A stretch of 64,000 bases of DNA from Thereva unica (Eukaryota; Arthropoda; Insecta; Diptera; Therevidae): contig OX465281.1 in NCBI GenBank assembly GCA_949987705.1, positions 163,694,393 through 163,758,392 on the forward strand, in the 5' to 3' direction. Numbering within the stretch: the first letter of the stretch is position 1; every line of letters begins with the position of its first letter. The notes under the pieces are model-generated. The model saw only the letters and a program-made list of their open reading frames with translations. It had not been told where the DNA came from and did no database searches. Of this stretch, positions 45,408-55,899 are shown piece after piece. A program made the translations under genes and the position numbers.

Positions 45408-47936
45408 TGTAACGGTCGCCCTACAGAAAGACATACCACCAGAATAAAACAAAGGCACTAACACCGTTGTCTACCATAAAAATTTTTTTTATGCAAGGCA
45501 AATGTAAGCTGTAAATTAAATGGCAGCCCGGCATTGTCGAAGAGTCAAGTCCTTTAAACCCAATAGCAATAATCCCGCTTCCCAAAATGCATATAAAACA
45601 CCCATATATTTATCAAATGCGACAGCCATAAATTCCCTTAACCCACGGTCAAACACACAATAAAGTGGCGAAAATCAACCTCAATACCCAACAATGCAAA
45701 GTAACTTACACACACAACCAACCAATAAAATAGCAAACTCCAATCTCATACCCAACAATTCAATTTTAAATGCACACACAAACAAACAATAAAGCAATGT
45801 TCAATAGAATACGCAACAAGGAATGCGGGTTAACGGGACGCGTTTTTTGCCTTCGATCGAAAAATCGCCTGATCCGGCGATTGATGGGGGAATTTTTTTT
45901 TTGGATTTAGGAGTCAAGCTTCGGGATCGAGAGCGAGCGGACGAGAAGCAAGTTTTTTGGTCGTAGAAAGGTGACGAGTTTGGCGGTGTGCTTGTGATCG
46001 CGAGGATGTCAGTAGAAAAGTAGTCAGAGAAATTGTGAAAATTACCTTATTCAAATTATATGTAGATAAATTATATCAGTTCGCGACTCAATCAGCATTA
46101 TAGATAGTATTAAATGTGCTCTAAATTGTATTGATCCATCTAGTGACCGATTGTTTTGTATATTCGGGCATGTGTTGTGCGAGTCACAAGGAAATATCTC
46201 CTCCTCTCGTTTCGGGGATTAGAAAAGTGAAAATTGAGTTGTTCTACGCTCGCAGTAAATATTGAAAGAAAGCAATTAAAATGTTTCTTTAGCCCCAGAA
46301 GTGATCCACCTCTGGCTTTCTATCACGGGAAAGTATTAATGGTGCACAGTGAAAATCTAGCGTCGTGAACAAGATTCGCAAACCCCTAGCAGTTGCCAAA
46401 AGTGTGATTTTTGGATTTCTATCGACAGAAGCGCGGGAAAATGAGTGAAGAAAAAAAATCTGTCATATTTATTTCTTAAGCCACACTCGCTTTATTAGTG
46501 TTGTTTTATTAAAAGAAAAAGGAATTTCGCGGCGGCTTGTGCATGAACGGAAGAGTCTTGTTGATTTTAACTAACGGAATAATAAAGTTACAGTTTCCAT
46601 TTTTTTTTTCGCCTTTCGGGAATCTGAATGGGCTCTCAAGCGCTGCAAGGAAGCTAGACCAAAAGTGAAGCCAATATAAAAAAAGAAAAAAGAAAAAAAA
46701 AAAAAAAAATTTAAAATTAATAAAATCCTTCTAAAATAATAACCGAATTATGAACTGCCTCTAATAAAAATAAAGTTATAAATTTTAATATAAAAATGAA
46801 TAAAATCCCTTGGAAATAATAACATAATTATGAACGGCATCTAACACAAATCAAGGTTGAATTTTAATATAAAAATTAATAAAATCCTGCGAAAATAATA
46901 ACCGAATTATGAACTGGCTCTAATAAAAATAAAGTTATAAATTTTAATATAAAAATGAATAAAACCCCTTGGAAATAATAGCATAAGTATGAATTGCATC
47001 TAATAAATAGAGTTAGAAATTTTAATATAAAAGTTAATAAAATCCGTTGAAAATAATGACATAACTATGATCTGCATATAATAAAAATAACATCTTGAAA
47101 TTTTAATATACAATTTATTAACTTCATTTGGAAATAATAACCTAAATTTGAACTGCATATAATAATTATAAAAACTTAAAATCGGTTGGAAATAATAAAC
47201 TAAATTTGAACTGAATATACTAATTACATAAATTTGGAGATGTTTTTATAAAATATATTAAAATCTTTTGAAAATATTAATAAACTAAGTATGAACTACC
47301 TATAATAAAATCAATCATTTGAAACTAATATAACCTTTAATAAAATCATTTAAACATATTGAATAAATTCCCGAATTAATAAAAACGGTAACTTATGAAT
47401 TTTAAATACTTAAAACCCGAGACGATGGCCGTCTAATCAAACCCGAATGTGGTGAAACCCCCAGGATGTAGGATGCCCTCAACAAGGTGAGTGCTTAACA
47501 TTTATAATTTGATTGAAATTTTGTGAACCTCCTTTAATATGGCAGTATAACCAGTGACCGTCTCTCTCCCCTAGTTTCTAGCCCCCTCTTGTTGGCCTCG
47601 GTAGGTTTGTCTCTCCGCCACTGCCGTCCCCTTTTAAATTTTCGTATGTAGGCACGAGTTTTAGTTTGTTTGAACTGTCACCCTCCGGCATCCCTGCTCC
47701 GCGAACCCCACCCCATCCGGCGAGCTAGTTTGAGCACCGCACGTCGTGCCGACGATCGGTGCAGCGGATGTCACAATTTCGGCAATCCCCCTCGGCGGCC
47801 AAGCCTACCCAGTCACTTTCTTCTGCCCCTTTCTCCAAATTATTTTTTTTGTGTAGAACGAGTCTTGCACATCCTTAATTGAGATGTGTTTCCTTTCCTA
47901 CTTCGTGCTATGGCACACCCACTCCAGACAGTTACA
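45408..47936 (+). repeat. Gypsy-2 5' LTR
   Basis: Starts TGTAACGGTCGCC, ends CCAGACAGTTACA. Contains an internal ladder of ~60-70-bp AT-rich repeats (46720-47390) with phrases AATTTTAATATAAAA and TAATAACATAATTATGAAC. The small frames at 47670-47882 and 58159-58371 are the same LTR sequence. Confidence 0.95.
46720..47400. repeat. Internal AT-rich repeats of Gypsy-2 LTR
   Basis: About nine degenerate units of 60-75 bp built on AATAAAATCC, GAAAATAATAACC, TATGAACTGCATCTAATAAA and AATTTTAATATAAA. The same ladder is in the 3' LTR at 57205-57890. Confidence 0.8.
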
Positions 47937-47941
47937 TAAAA

Positions 47942-47958
47942 TGGCGCCCAACGCTGGG
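47942..47958 (+). promoter_or_regulatory. Gypsy-2 primer binding site
   Basis: TGGCGCCCAACGCTGGG starts five bases after the LTR. TGGCGCCCAAC is the start of primer sites complementary to tRNA-Lys; the 3' half diverges. Confidence 0.75.
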
Positions 47959-49677
47959 CTAAGGAGCTTAATTCACTTTGAGTTCCTTAGTCTAACGGAC
48001 AGATGGCATGAACACGTCTGTTTGTCACTTAGTGACACCTTAACTTTCCCCGTCGGCATTTCCTTCTTCTATTATTTGGTTCTCCATCTCATGCCATCAT
48101 TTTTAATCATTTTCCTTTATAATTTAGCCGACCTTTTGATAATTATTACGTGGCTTAGGCCAGTGAGAGGAGTCATGAGTGGGCTTCCTTCTTTTAGTTC
48201 ACTTCTAAGTCCAAGCCCCTCTGACTAATGGGTAATCGGGCGAAGGTACTTACCGCGGTGCCTTAGCCCTTTTCACTTCTTCCTTTTTTCATCTTTTCTA
48301 TCCTTCTTCTGCTTCCACAACTTCACCTTTCTAGTATCTTTTGCGGTAGTCTCCCCATATTGATTAGTTCCTGTCCAGCAGACTCGGAGTCTGGCTAACA
48401 GGCGTCCTATCGCCTGGCACTGCGCGAGTCTGCGCGGACAGTGGACACTACATTCTTTTTGGTTTTCTTCCCTATATTTATTTTTTTGAGTAGCATGGGT
48501 GAGTGGGTGCCTGACCGTTGACCCTGCACCGTCTTGGCTAACAGGCGTCCTATCGCCTGGCCATGCGACAGGTTCGACGGCCTGGTTATCCACCCGCCCC
48601 CGTTTAATGACCACTTCGACACACCGCCTTCCTGGATATCAACAGGGTGTTGACCAGTTGTGGTGGGGTGTCGGAATGGTCCCTGCAAACTTCTCGGGAG
48701 GCTTCTATCTCTTCTTCTTCTTCTTCGTGGTCACTGGGGATCTGCCATGGAAGGGGATTCCCAAAAATTGATATTAGGGACTCGACGGTGAAGATGGGGA
48801 TAGGCACTAGACTGTTTCCATCTCCGGCGTCGATCCCATGAATGTAGGCACTAGGTGTCTGGCGACGCTGGTGTCACGCGGCTTAAGATAAGCCGCCTGG
48901 CACCGGCGCCGTGAGCCACCGATGCCTTGGGGAGGACATCCTGCATCGGAGGGCCATCTCCCACCATAACAAAGAAAAAAAAACCAATTATATTTTTCTA
49001 AACAAACGATACTTATAGTACTTATTTAATTGCAAGATTTATTTTAATTGAAGGAATTATTGATACGGGTTACTTTACATAATAGTTCGCCTTAAGAAAT
49101 TGTTTCGATAAGGGTCCACTACATACCCGTAAGTTTTGTCTTTGGATGTTCTTCGCATGGTATTAGGAGATAAATTATCTGGTTAATTTTCTCTGAAGCA
49201 GTAAGTAACTTTCTCTACTTGTTTACATAAATTAATAGAACGACAGTATACCGTTGGGGTTTATGAGGTAAGGCTAATTAAATTTAATCTTTTCAAAATT
49301 TATTTTTTTTCTTGCATCAATCCAGCATCATCTATATTTCCGTAATAATACCGTATCAAAATTTGAAGTTTTAGACATATAAAATTAGATATGCGTTACA
49401 ATTCAATGGAAGCTTTTTAGCTATAGTACATTCGTAATACGCAGTTAACCCCGCGGCAACAATAATTTAACTAGTTTTGTCTAGCCTAGTACATACCTTC
49501 AGTAATTTGGCTAAACTACCACAGGACTGAGTAGTGGTCATTATCGGTTGCGGGCTTTACCAACGTACACACTCTTCGTCTAATAAGTTCAAAATTTCTC
49601 TCTTCGGGGTTATCATTACTGGGTTGTGATATCTGCGGCAACTTTCCCTCGCTACAAAGCCGCCTTCGCTTCTCATT
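47959..49677 (+). other. Gypsy-2 leader
   Basis: About 1.7 kb before gag without a convincing gene. The segment 48234-48780 is homologous to 54726-55340 in the trailer: shared phrases are AATCGGGCGAAGGTA, TTTGCGGTAG, GGCTAACAGGCGTC and CCGCCTTCCTGGAT. It has two of the four structured hairpins. Frames on either strand (for example 48273-48614) overlap these structures. Confidence 0.7.
48371..48580 (+). repeat. Two structured hairpins in Gypsy-2 leader
   Basis: Both have an inner hairpin CAGGCG-TCCTAT-CGCCTG (48399-48416, 48542-48559) inside an outer stem that differs: CTGTCC..AGACTCG with CGAGTCT..GGACAG (48371-48386, 48425-48441), and CCGTTGACCCTG with CAGGTTCGACGG (48515-48526, 48569-48580, two non-Watson-Crick positions). 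The core GGCTAACAGGCGTCCTATCG is fixed. Confidence 0.82.
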
Positions 49678-50850
49678 ATGCCTACGACGCGTGCAGGGGC
49701 AAATACTGCTCCACCCTCAGACGCCGGTGAACCAGCTGATGAAGCTCTGCCTGGTGTAGAGTCTGGTGAGCCTGATCATGATGCCCCATTGGAGGCTCTG
49801 ATCGAACAAGTGGCAAGTCTAAAACAAGAACTGAGCCGAATGCAAGATCGTTACGAACAAATGTCGCAACTACGCCCAAACCGAGCCAGCCTGGGAGAAC
49901 CATCAACACTCCACCGCCCTAGTTCTGCTTCCCTAGAGACAGACCCAGCTGGAATCCCCCACCGAACCTCCAGCACAGGTGACCGCCCTAACTCACAATA
50001 TGATAGGACGGGACCCTCCTTTAAACGGAAATCCCCTGTTGTAGGATGGAACGTTAAGTTCTCAGGTCGGCCGGGAGAAATCTTGGCCGAGGAATTTCTC
50101 TACCGGGCCGAAGCTAGAGCTCGGGATGAGGAAATCTTAAACTCAGAGCTAACTCGAAACATTGTAGCTCTTCTGTCAGGCCCCGCCGAAGACTGGTACT
50201 GGACCCAATTCCGTCGGCACCATCCTAATCCTATGTGGTCTGAATTTAAAACTAGCTTGCTCGACCAATTTGGAGGGCGTGAGACCGACTACCAGATTAT
50301 TAAAGAACTCTTAGAAACCAAACAATTGGGTCAGTCCTACGATGCATACGCCGCCAAAATGTTAGCACTTTCAAATCGCTTGTCAAGGCCAATGCCCTCC
50401 GCCGAGCTGGTACAGATTGTCATGTCCAACCTTAGTTCTTCCCTAGGGGCGGTAATGGGGTCAACTTATGACAATATGCGCCAGCTTCGCGAAGCGTGCA
50501 TTAGAGTGGAAAGGTGGCAGCGAGCAAAGAAGGAAGAAGGGCGTCACCAGTATAAGGTACATGAATTAGACGATTTACACTCACGACAACGTGTCACAAC
50601 GTACCCGGAGGAAGAGTATGACCAATCACCCACCATCGATGAACTCAAGGGTGCCCAGGTAGCGAGACGGCCAGTTAATTGCTGGAATTGCCGACAAGAC
50701 GGTCACACTTTCACTGAGTGCACTTCTCCAGACCGAAAAGTATTCTGCTATCGCTGTGGTAGACCAGATACTTATACCCCTACTTGTCCGAAGTGTTCGG
50801 GAAACCCGAATCCGGGTGCGAGGCCTCGCAGAGACCCGCACCCGAGATAA
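49678..50850 (+). CDS. gag: Gypsy-2 Gag
   Basis: 390 codons, intact. The N-terminus has a predicted coiled coil (IEQVASLKQELSRMQDRYEQ). The capsid region contains WNVKFSGRPGEILAEEFLYR, LLSGPAEDWYW and WSEFKTSLLDQFGG, as in retrotransposon Gags. The nucleocapsid has CWNCRQDGHTFTEC, a standard CCHC knuckle, and CYRCGRPDTYTPTC, a second one in which the His position is changed. The frame overlaps pol by 67 bases in the -1 frame, so Gag-Pol is likely made by -1 frameshifting near 50790-50850. The start is the first ATG, after TCTCATT. Confidence 0.92.
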   Translation: MPTTRAGANTAPPSDAGEPADEALPGVESGEPDHDAPLEALIEQVASLKQELSRMQDRYEQMSQLRPNRASLGEPSTLHRPSSASLETDPAGIPHRTSSTGDRPNSQYDRTGPSFKRKSPVVGWNVKFSGRPGEILAEEFLYRAEARARDEEILNSELTRNIVALLSGPAEDWYWTQFRRHHPNPMWSEFKTSLLDQFGGRETDYQIIKELLETKQLGQSYDAYAAKMLALSNRLSRPMPSAELVQIVMSNLSSSLGAVMGSTYDNMRQLREACIRVERWQRAKKEEGRHQYKVHELDDLHSRQRVTTYPEEEYDQSPTIDELKGAQVARRPVNCWNCRQDGHTFTECTSPDRKVFCYRCGRPDTYTPTCPKCSGNPNPGARPRRDPHPR

Positions 50851-53800
50851 GTCCTGACTTTTCCTCACCCAGACCTGTCTCACCATCTTGTACGACGGAC
50901 TGTTCTGACCCACCATCAGCAGAACCTTTACCGGACTTCCCTACTCCACAGGCTAAGATTTCCTTCATGCACCGATGGGATAATTACCATAAGGTCCGAA
51001 AACGAATCTTCCAAGAAGGCGATGACGTTCATCGACCAGTCAAGGTCCCGCGTATACGGTTAAGGGCTAACGAAAAACGACAAATGGCTAATATGGCTAT
51101 TTCAGCTATAGTTAATGACGTCCCTGATGAGCGGCCGTTTTTGAATGTCCAAATTTTGGGCGAAACCGTGACTGGATTATTAGACAGCGGGGCAAGCATG
51201 AGTTGCCTGGGAAGAGGGGCAGAGTCGTTCCTCCAGAATCACCCAGAAGCACAGCTACGCCGCTTGCACACCTCTGTCCAAGTGGCTGACGGCACCCCTA
51301 AAGGGATAGTAGGCTACATCACAGTCCCTGTGACTTACGGGGCACGCACTTCGCTTTTGAATATATTTATAGTCCCTAGCTTGTTACAGCGGCTATACCT
51401 TGGAATAGACTTTTGGAAGGCCTTTAACCTGGCCCCACATCTAATTGGCGAAATACAGCTAGGCCCCACTCAGGATCCAAACTGCCATCGCCTTGCGGAA
51501 GCCCAGCAGGTGCGATTGAATCAGGCTAAGGCGCGGTTCCCGTCTTCGGACACCTGCGGCCTCGGCAAGACACACTTGGAACAGCATGTTATCGACACTG
51601 GCGAGGCGGTGCCTATTAAGCAGAGGCATTACCCAGTCTCTCCTGCCATCCAGACCCTCATGTATGGGGAGGTCGATCGCATGCTGAGTCTAGGTGTGAT
51701 TGAAGAGAGCAACAGCCCATGGAACTCACCTGTAGTCCTGGTTCGAAAGCCTGGCAAAGTACGGCTTTGCCTGGACTCCCGCAAGGTGAATGCAGTTACG
51801 GTGAAGGACGCATATCCATTGCCACACATCGACGGTCTTTTGGGACGGTTACAGGACACTAAGTATATCTCCGCTATAGATCTAAAGGATGCCTTCTGGC
51901 AGATTCCGTTAGAGGAAAAATCTAGGGAAAAGACCGCTTTCACAGTCCCAGGCAGGCCGTTGTATCAGTTCACGGTGATGCCGTTCGGACTGTGCAACGC
52001 GCCACAGCGCATGTGCCGCCTGATGGACAAGGCCATCCCAGGCTCGTTGCGGGAAAATGTGTTTGTCTATTTGGACGATTTATTGGTAGTATCCCCAGAC
52101 TTTGATACGCACGTCAGGCTGCTGGAACGAGTCGCCTCCTGCCTCTGCCTTGCTGGCTTAACTGTGAACCTGGCCAAAAGTCGGTTCTGCGTAAAGGAGG
52201 TAAAATACTTGGGTTTCATTATTGGGGACGGAACACTCAAGACAGACCCGGACAAGGTGGCTGCCATCAGAGATTTCCCAACACCAAGGTCGACCAAGCA
52301 GGTGAGGCGCTTTTTAGGCATGACGGGATGGTATAGGCGATTCATAGGCAACTATGCGAGCATCGCCTCTCCCATCACGGACTGCCTGAAGGCCGCCAAA
52401 TTTACTTGGACCGACGAGGCCCAACAGGCCTTCACGGAGTTGAGGAAATTGATGATGTCAGCTCCCTTACTAGTCACCCCGGACTTCACCCGTCCTTTCT
52501 TTATCCAGTGTGACGCAAGCAAGACAGGGGTTGGAAGCGTCTTGTTCCAAAAGCATGGCGATGACGAACACCCCATCGCGTATTTTTCAAAAAAACTCAA
52601 TAACGCTCAGCGAAATTATTCAATAACAGAACTGGAGTGCTACGCAGCGGTCTTAAGCGTAAAAAAATTCAGAGCCTACGTGGAAGGCCATACCTTCACC
52701 ATTATTACGGACCATGCTAGCTTGAAGTGGCTTATGAGCCAGGCAGACTTAAGCGGCCGATTGGCTCGGTGGAGCTTAAAACTCCAGGGATTCCAATTTT
52801 CAATAGAGCACCGTAAGGGTAGCCAGAACGTGGTGCCGGACGCCTTATCGCGCGTCGACTGCGTGGACGATCTGTCCTTCTGTCGAGATGTGGACCTGTC
52901 GTCTGCCGCCTTCAGATCGACGGACTACCAGCGTCTCGCGGACCAAATCCGCGAGCAGGCTGGTCAGTTTCCCGATCTCCAGGTGTCAGATGGATACGTG
53001 TTCCACCGTTCGACCCCACGTACCGGCGACCCCGTAACGGATGACCTGAGTTGGAAATTGTGGATCCCGGAGGAACTCACTGCTTCCCTAGTTGAGTCCG
53101 CTCATGCGCCACCCCAAGCTTCGCATGGCGGTATTGGTAAAACCTTGCATCGGTTACGTGAAAAGTATTTTTGGCCGTCCATGGCAAGTCAAGTCCGGGA
53201 ATATATCACTCGGTGTGAAGTCTGCAAGGAGTCCAAGGCTCCCAATACCTCCCTACGGCCGCCGATGGGTAAAGCAATGGAAACGCACCGACCCTTTCAA
53301 TTTCTGTATGTTGATTACTTAGGCCCTTACCCCAGATCTAAGAAGGGACACACCGCCGTATTAGTCGTACTAGATGCCTTCAGCAAGTACCCTTTCCTTC
53401 ATCCAGTCACATCAGAAACGTCAAAGGCGGCCACTGAATTCCTAGAACACCGTATTTTCCACGCGTTTGGAGTGCCCGAAGTTATATTCACGGATAACGG
53501 GCGACACTTCACGTCGAAAGAGTTTGAAAAGCTGATGAATGATTACGGGGTTAAACATCTGCGAACACCTATATATTCCCCTCACCCGAACGCCTCTGAA
53601 CGTGTCAATCGCTCCGTATTAGCCGCAATTAGAGCTTATCTGTCCGAGGACCATCGAGAGTGGGCAAACCACCTATCAGCCATAGAATGTGCACTCCGCA
53701 GTTCCCACCATGAATCCATAGGAATGTCTCCGTACCAAGTCTTATTCGGATATCATATGATTCTTCACGGATCAACATATCCGTTGTTAACGAAACTAGG

Positions 53801-54116
53801 GGCCCTGCAGGATGGGAATATTTCGGTACTTCCTTTGGTTGACCGGCAACAACTACTGCGTGAGCGAGTCGAACGGAAGCTGGCAGAAGCACACCTGCGT
53901 CACCAAAAGACTTATGACCTACGATGTCGAGTGATTAGCTTCGACCCAGGACAGATAGTGTTCAGGAGAACCTTCCCAGTGAGTAATAAGGCAGATGGGT
54001 TTAACGCGAAGTTAGCAGCGCGAGTGAAAAGAAAAGTTGGACATAGCCGTTACGAGTTAGAGGATTTCACCGGACGGTCGTTAGGTATATATCATGCAAA
54101 AGACATTCGTCGATGA
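50784..54116 (+). CDS. pol: Gypsy-2 Pol polyprotein
   Basis: 1110 codons, uninterrupted. Order with approximate residues: protease LLDSGASMSCLG (131-142); reverse transcriptase SPVVLVRKPGKVRLCLDSRK (~315), AIDLKDAFWQIPL (~355), MPFGLCNAPQRM, and VYLDDLLVVS (428-437); RNase H FIQCDASKTGVGSVLF (~572), TELECYAAVLSV, FTIITDHASL, NVVPDALSR; integrase finger HAPPQASHGG and CEVCKESK (~773-815), YVDYLGPYP (~841), FTDNGRHFTS (~902), SPHPNASERVNRS (~937). All catalytic residues are present. The true product begins by frameshift from gag, so the first ATG is nominal. No envelope frame follows. Confidence 0.95.
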   Translation: MSEVFGKPESGCEASQRPAPEISPDFSSPRPVSPSCTTDCSDPPSAEPLPDFPTPQAKISFMHRWDNYHKVRKRIFQEGDDVHRPVKVPRIRLRANEKRQMANMAISAIVNDVPDERPFLNVQILGETVTGLLDSGASMSCLGRGAESFLQNHPEAQLRRLHTSVQVADGTPKGIVGYITVPVTYGARTSLLNIFIVPSLLQRLYLGIDFWKAFNLAPHLIGEIQLGPTQDPNCHRLAEAQQVRLNQAKARFPSSDTCGLGKTHLEQHVIDTGEAVPIKQRHYPVSPAIQTLMYGEVDRMLSLGVIEESNSPWNSPVVLVRKPGKVRLCLDSRKVNAVTVKDAYPLPHIDGLLGRLQDTKYISAIDLKDAFWQIPLEEKSREKTAFTVPGRPLYQFTVMPFGLCNAPQRMCRLMDKAIPGSLRENVFVYLDDLLVVSPDFDTHVRLLERVASCLCLAGLTVNLAKSRFCVKEVKYLGFIIGDGTLKTDPDKVAAIRDFPTPRSTKQVRRFLGMTGWYRRFIGNYASIASPITDCLKAAKFTWTDEAQQAFTELRKLMMSAPLLVTPDFTRPFFIQCDASKTGVGSVLFQKHGDDEHPIAYFSKKLNNAQRNYSITELECYAAVLSVKKFRAYVEGHTFTIITDHASLKWLMSQADLSGRLARWSLKLQGFQFSIEHRKGSQNVVPDALSRVDCVDDLSFCRDVDLSSAAFRSTDYQRLADQIREQAGQFPDLQVSDGYVFHRSTPRTGDPVTDDLSWKLWIPEELTASLVESAHAPPQASHGGIGKTLHRLREKYFWPSMASQVREYITRCEVCKESKAPNTSLRPPMGKAMETHRPFQFLYVDYLGPYPRSKKGHTAVLVVLDAFSKYPFLHPVTSETSKAATEFLEHRIFHAFGVPEVIFTDNGRHFTSKEFEKLMNDYGVKHLRTPIYSPHPNASERVNRSVLAAIRAYLSEDHREWANHLSAIECALRSSHHESIGMSPYQVLFGYHMILHGSTYPLLTKLGALQDGNISVLPLVDRQQLLRERVERKLAEAHLRHQKTYDLRCRVISFDPGQIVFRRTFPVSNKADGFNAKLAARVKRKVGHSRYELEDFTGRSLGIYHAKDIRR

Positions 54117-54141
54117 CCAAACTGTCATCGAGCTAGACAAT

Positions 54142-54640
54142 TCCGAGTCGCCCTAATAAGGCATCTCGCCGGCTTCACCGGTCAACTGATAGGGTACCTT
54201 TAATCCGCTTAGGTTGCTAGATAGCCTCTCTGGCGGTGGTACACCTCCTTGTTTTCCCTTGACCATCTTAGATCAAGGTTTAATGTCTTAGTTTAGCCGT
54301 GGTTGCTAGACCAAATCCGAGTCGCCCTAATAAGGCATCTCGCCGGCTTCACCGGTTAACTAATAGGGTACCTTTAATCCGCTTAGGTTGCTAGATAGCT
54401 TCTCTGGCGGTGGTACACCTCCTTGTTTTCCTTGGTCATCTGGAGTCAAGGTTTCATGTCTGCAGTGGTTGCTAGGCAAATCCGAGTCGCCCTAATAAGG
54501 CATCTCGCCGGCTTCACCGGTCAACTGTCAGGGTACCTTTAAGCCGCTTAGGTTGCTAGATCGCTTCTCTGGCGGTGGTACACCTCCTTGTTTTCCTTGG
54601 TCGTCTGGGACCAAGTTTCAATGTTAGAGTTTATACTGAG
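54142..54640 (+). repeat. Triple tandem repeat after Gypsy-2 pol
   Basis: Three units of about 165-174 bp start TCCGAGTCGCCCTAATAAGG at 54142, 54316 and 54481. Each ends in a small hairpin whose stem differs: CCTTGA/TCAAGG (54257-54278), CCTTG/CAAGG (54430-54451), CTTGGTC/GACCAAG (54596-54615). Confidence 0.9.
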
Positions 54641-54859
54641 GCTGCCAGACCAGTTCTCTCAGGGGCACAGTCGCCTCATCCTTTTTCTTCTCTCTTTTTC
54701 TCCTCACCCTGAGCTCGGGTAGGCCCAATCGGGCGAAGGTATTTACCGCGATGCCTTAGCCTTTGCCACTTTTTCTTTTCAGCTCTCCTATTTTTCCTCT
54801 CTTTCAACAATTTTACCTTTTATAATCTTTTTGCGGTAGCCTCCGCATTTGTTCACTCC

Positions 54860-55047
54860 CTGTCAGGCTGGCCCGGGATCTGGCTAACAGGCGTCATATC
54901 GCCTGGCACTGTGCGGGCCTGATCTGACAGTGGTCTCTCATCTTTTTCTTTATCCATTATTTAGTTTGGTCGGACGGACACCTTAGCACCAGACTTTCCC
55001 CGTCTGGGTTAACAGGCGTTTTATCGCCTGACCTTGCGAAAAGTCTG
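54860..55047 (+). repeat. Two structured hairpins in Gypsy-2 trailer
   Basis: Inner CAGGCG-TCATAT-CGCCTG (54888-54905) and CAGGCG-TTTTAT-CGCCTG (55013-55030). Outer stems: CTGTCAG/CTGACAG plus GGCCCG/CGGGCC (54860-54930), and CAGACTTT/AAAGTCTG (54990-55047). Compared with the leader copies, both sides of the outer stem have changed in step. Confidence 0.82.
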
Positions 55048-55899
55048 TTGCCAAAGGTTTCATTGAAGTGTGTTTTCGGTGGGATCTGGTTGCAGGTGGC
55101 TGCTGTTCACCTGGCCAGATTGTTTGGTTCGCCTGGTGGCATTTGTGTTCGTTTTATCAGATCCGTCCGATCCCGTTTGTAGACTGTCTGTCGACCGCCT
55201 TCCTGGATTTCAGCGGCACCCGCTGACCAGTCGTGGTAGTATGACCGCACGGTCCCTCTAGCGGAGGTTTCTTTCTCGCACCTTCTTCTTCTACACCTTC
55301 TTTTTCTACATGGTCTTCGTCATCCCGCTTCGCCTTGGGAGGGGAGGTTCCCTGACCCGATAGATACGCCATTGATGTCCAACCAACACCGGCAGGACTA
55401 GGTCTGCCCGAGTATGGAGCCGACAATCTAGACACATCTCAGGCTCATGAGGCCCAGCGACCCTATAAGACGTTCGCCTAAGAGAGCACGGGAGATATGC
55501 AGAGTTGGGACTCCTCCCGACAGAACGAAACGTCTCTCGTGCCACACTCACTAGGGAGCGCATGGTGTAAGCGACATTGAAAAACCAAGTCGTGGCCGTT
55601 GACGAGCGTCGTTGTCCGAGACGATTGCCCATACTCGAGGAACTTAATGATGATGCGGACAATGTAGAAGCGTTCACAGTGGTGTCGCTTGAACTTAACC
55701 CCTCCGGAGGCGGGGCTGAATGACGTAGACCCGTAGCCCGAATTCAACAAGTAAAGCCCGTCTAGCTCAGGGAATAGAACATGAGACTCTGACTCAGGGA
55801 GTGGGTGAGCCACACGTTGCCTAAAATACCACCCAAAAGGGCCCCTCGTTTATTCTTTTCGCGTCCCCTCTCACCTGTCGCCTTCCAGGTGACGCGTGT

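Larger units (their letters stand above)
54117..55899 (+). other. Gypsy-2 trailer
   Basis: 1.8 kb between pol and the 3' LTR. It has a triple tandem repeat (54142-54640), two structured hairpins (54860-55047) and a segment homologous to the leader (54726-55340). Antisense frames (55157-55813) lack recognisable domains. The bases just before the 3' LTR (CAGGTGACGCGTGT) are not a purine tract; the nearest short one is AAAAGGG at about 55845. Confidence 0.7.

Noticed and set aside
47670..48228. Protein genes near the LTR end (also 58159-58591)
   Set aside because: The frames are LTR and leader sequence present in both LTR copies; no domain is visible.
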